A DNA stretch of 64,000 bases from Sciscionella sediminilitoris (GTDB taxonomy: Bacteria; Actinomycetota; Actinomycetes; Mycobacteriales; Pseudonocardiaceae). The translations under genes were made by a program, and so were the position numbers. The DNA is taken from assembly GCF_000737195.2 (NCBI RefSeq), contig NZ_JALM01000017.1:124001-188000 (forward strand). Reading direction: 5' to 3'. Below, one piece after another: positions 61,601-64,000 of the stretch. The notes below the pieces were generated by a model. That model was not told the DNA's origin, searched no databases, and saw nothing but the letters and a program-made list of their open reading frames with translations. Numbering within the stretch: position 1 is the first letter of the stretch; each line of letters opens with the position of its first letter.

Positions 61601-63628
61601 CCACGCCGCCTCGAAGGCGCGCTCGAACCGGCCGCGGACCGCGGCGACATCTTCCTCGAGCCGGTCCAGCACGCCCGGCGGGACGCGCAGCCCGAAGTCG
61701 TAGATCCAGCAGCCGACCCCGTCCTCGCGGAACACCTGGTACGGCCGTTCGTCGACCACCTCGACGCCCATCCGCTGCAGCACTGGGAGCACCTGGGTCA
61801 GCGTGATGCGCTCACCGGCGTGGTAGATCTTGAACCGCCGCTGCCCCGCGTCCGCATCACGCGGCACGTAGAAGGACATCTCCAGGGTGTGCGAGAAGTC
61901 CTTTGTGGACAGATTGTTCAGCCGGTGCAGGTCGTTCAGGCCGATCTCGGCGCTGAAGTCCTCCTTGTACGCGGCGGGGAACGAGTTCGCCAGCCGCGTC
62001 ACCTGCTCGGTGAGGGTGCCGTTGGCCAGTTCGACCCCGTTGCCGTTCCCGTCCCCGGACTGCTCGGCGAGCACGGCCTCGGTCATCAGGTCGTCCCAGG
62101 TCCGCGTCGCGTCGATCAGCTTCTGCTGCAGCGCGGCGACATCCACCTCGGGATGCTCGGCCGAGGGATCGGTGTTGATCATGTAGTGCACGCGAGCCAG
62201 TTCGGACTCGCCGATGCTCACCCCGTACTCGAGCTGTTCCCCGCCCAGTTCGGATTCCAGAACTTCCTGGATCGTGCGCCGTCCGCGCGTGGTGTACCGA
62301 TCCCTTGGCAGGTACACCAGGCAGGAGTAGAAACGCCGGTACGGATCCCTGCGCAGGAACAGCCGCAGCATGCGCCGGTCGGCGAGGGCGAGCACCCCGG
62401 TGACGATGCCGTAGAGCTCGTCCTCACTGGTGGACATGAGCTCCGAACGTGGATACGTCTGCATCGTGTCCAGCATCCGCTGCCCGGAATAGGAGTTCAG
62501 CGGGAATCCGGCGCGCCGGATGATGTTGCGCACCTTCCGCTCGATCACCGGAATGTCGAGCACATCCTCGTGCAGCGCGTTCCCGGTGAGCAGGCCGAGG
62601 AAGCGGTGTTCCCCGTCGACCTTTCCGTTCTCGTCGAAGGTCTTGAGCCCCACGTAGTACGGGAACACGTTGCGCCGCACGCTCGCCCGCGCGCTCGCCT
62701 GGGTGAGCACGAGCAGTTCGGGGGCCAGCGCGGTGTCCGGCCCGGAAAGCAGTTTGCGCGAGGAAAGCGAATCGGCGCGCAGCACCCCGAGCCCGGTGGA
62801 CAGCACTGCGCGCTGGCCCGGCTCGCCGTCATCCTCGGTGACCAGTTCGTAGCGCCGGTAGCCGAGGAACACGAAGTGCCGCTCGATCAACCAGCGCAGG
62901 AAGTTCGCCCCGTCGGCGACCTCCTCGGACTCCAGCTGCGGTGGATTGGTGTCGAGTTCCTCGGCGAGTTCGAGCGCCTTCTGCTTCATGCGCGCGGAGT
63001 CCTCGACCACCTCGCGCACATCCCCGAGCACCGCGACGAGCCGGTTCTCCACCTCGCGGGCCCGCTCGTGATCGGTGATCAGGTCGACCTCGAGATGCAT
63101 CCAGGACTCCGCGGTCGCCCCCTCGGGCACCTCGTCCGGGTCCACATCGGCGAGCACCTCGAGGAGATTGCCCGTCGCATCACGGCGCACCACGACGATG
63201 GGGTGCACGATCCGCTGCACCGAGGCGTCCGCCCGGCTCAGTTCCGCGGCGACCGAATCGACCAGGTACGGCATGTCATCGGTGACAACCTGTACAACCG
63301 TGGTCGCGGAACGCCAGCCGTCCTCGGCGCGGCTGGGATTGAGAATGCGCACCACCGGCCTGCCCGGCGCGCGATGCTCGGCGAGCGCACGGGACGACCG
63401 CACCGCGCCGACGAGATCCGCGGGGTCGTCACCGGCGAACTCCTCGACCGGCACATAACGGTAGTACAGCCGGATCAGCTCGCTGAGATCTTCGTCACTC
63501 GCCGCGGCTTCGGCGATCAGCCGGTCCCGGAACCGTTCCGAGTCGGCGTCCACGACGTCGACTCCCCCTTGGTCCCGGCCGTTCCCTTGTCGTGTAGTTG
63601 AATCCGTCCCTGAATGCGTGGCCGCCAT
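58646..63628 (-). CDS. gdh: NAD-specific glutamate dehydrogenase (large, about 1660 residues)
   Basis: 1660 residues; catabolic dehydrogenase converting glutamate to 2-oxoglutarate and ammonia with NAD. The large N-terminal regulatory half (1 to about 790) contains ACT-like segments. The catalytic core shows [21 protein letters not shown] and GAKGGFV with the substrate lysines at about 845-890, then the NAD-binding region ([15 protein letters not shown], about 1000-1040). The C-terminal helical region is full length. M. tuberculosis Rv2476c is 1624 residues. The ATG at 63628 is chosen with GGAG upstream; a GTG two codons earlier is possible. Confidence 0.95.
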   Translation of the reverse strand: [1660 protein letters not shown]

Positions 63629-63768
63629 CTTCACCTATCTCCGCCTGAATCTCCGGCACGTCCATGTGCCGGGCCATAGCCACCATATGCCGGTACACCA
63701 CCCCCTGACTGCCCGGGTGCCGGGCGTGTGGCCTTGCTTTCCAGGGGGTTGTGCACTCGCCCGGTGGG

Positions 63769-64000
63769 CTACTCGGATGATCCAGCCGAGTTCGGCCAGT
63801 CGGCCTGGAAGTAGTCGGCGTACCACGGCTCGTTCGCCGGTTTGCCGTGCTTGCTACCGCCCGAACCGTTGCCCGCACGCCGGGTGCCGAGCCCATTGGC
63901 CTCGGGTTTGCGATGCCGCGCCGGCCGGTGCTCGTCCAGGCTCGCCAGTGTCGCGCTGAGACCGAGGCCGGTGCCCGGATCGAAACTGGTGTCGGTACCC
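63769..64000 (-). CDS. Hypothetical protein, C-terminal part (runs off the window)
   Basis: An open frame of 76 codons that continues past the right end and stops at TAG (63771-63769). The visible part is hydrophilic, with DPGTGLGLS near its start, then basic RPARHRKPE and glycine/serine-rich stretches, and an aromatic end PWYADYFQADW. In M. tuberculosis Rv2477c (ABC-F) and Rv2478c (SSB) lie on this side; this tail matches neither clearly. It lies 140 bp upstream of gdh on the same strand. Coding status rests on the protein-like composition of the tail. Confidence 0.45.
   Translation of the reverse strand, partial: GTDTSFDPGTGLGLSATLASLDEHRPARHRKPEANGLGTRRAGNGSGGSKHGKPANEPWYADYFQADWPNSAGSSE

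Noticed and set aside
58700-63601. 1633-codon open frame antisense to gdh
   Set aside because: Long antisense frames arise from third-position GC bias opposite a long gene. Its composition is repetitive (Arg, Gly, Val, His) with no domain pattern, while the minus strand encodes a complete glutamate dehydrogenase.

Overview
The window is high-GC actinobacterial DNA, most likely from a member of the Pseudonocardiaceae or a close relative. The evidence is the very high third-position GC, GTG and leaderless starts, an actinobacterial QcrB, the CtaJ oxidase subunit, a 1660-residue NAD-glutamate dehydrogenase, and a scattered but ordered block matching the Mycobacterium tuberculosis Rv2464c-Rv2476c neighbourhood (nei, rpiB, DsbA-like, pepN, DUF5130, ctaJ, HNH, glbO, GH13 glucosidase, thioesterase, gdh). 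No tRNA, rRNA or CRISPR array was recognised.

Layout. 0-7.5 kb: an FkbM methyltransferase, then an IclR regulator followed by a complete five-gene peptide/nickel-type ABC importer. 7.5-13.5 kb: a truncated IS5-type transposase, a DeoR regulator, a spermidine-synthase-like enzyme, a secreted antigen-85-like esterase with a membrane-anchored partner, and a FAD monooxygenase under a divergent MarR gene. 14-19.8 kb: a stand-alone cytochrome b, an aldo/keto reductase, a MerR gene divergent from a SnoaL-like protein, two small basic proteins, a HIT protein and a DUF1542 protein. 19.8-22.6 kb: a quinone-stress type cluster (YceI, MhqO-like dioxygenase, MhqD-like hydrolase) divergent from MarR. 22.6-27.3 kb: AraC plus a two-gene aromatic pathway in which maleylacetate reductase and hydroxyquinol 1,2-dioxygenase are fused. 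27.3-28.8 kb: an AbiE-type toxin-antitoxin pair.

28.8-64 kb is the conserved core, interrupted by insertions. Between rpiB and the DsbA gene sit ComB-like, MBL, aldehyde dehydrogenase, secreted peptidase, a six-gene polyol uptake and oxidation operon (DeoR, binding protein, two permeases, dehydrogenase, xylulokinase), and a divergent EamA exporter/MocR pair. Between pepN and DUF5130 sit tandem hairpin repeats and two paralogous DHA2-type exporters. Between ctaJ and the HNH gene sits a 31-codon gene made of four GVRINR repeats. Between the GH13 and Rv2474c-like genes sit an ArsR-like regulator and a MazEF pair.

The most unusual items are the GVRINR repeat peptide, whose repeats differ only at synonymous positions; the fused reductase-dioxygenase; a 74-bp duplication that inserts a 25-codon ORF between two sugar permease genes while keeping the ATGA overlaps; and the EamA/MocR pair, whose divergent start codons share the four bases CATG and both look leaderless.
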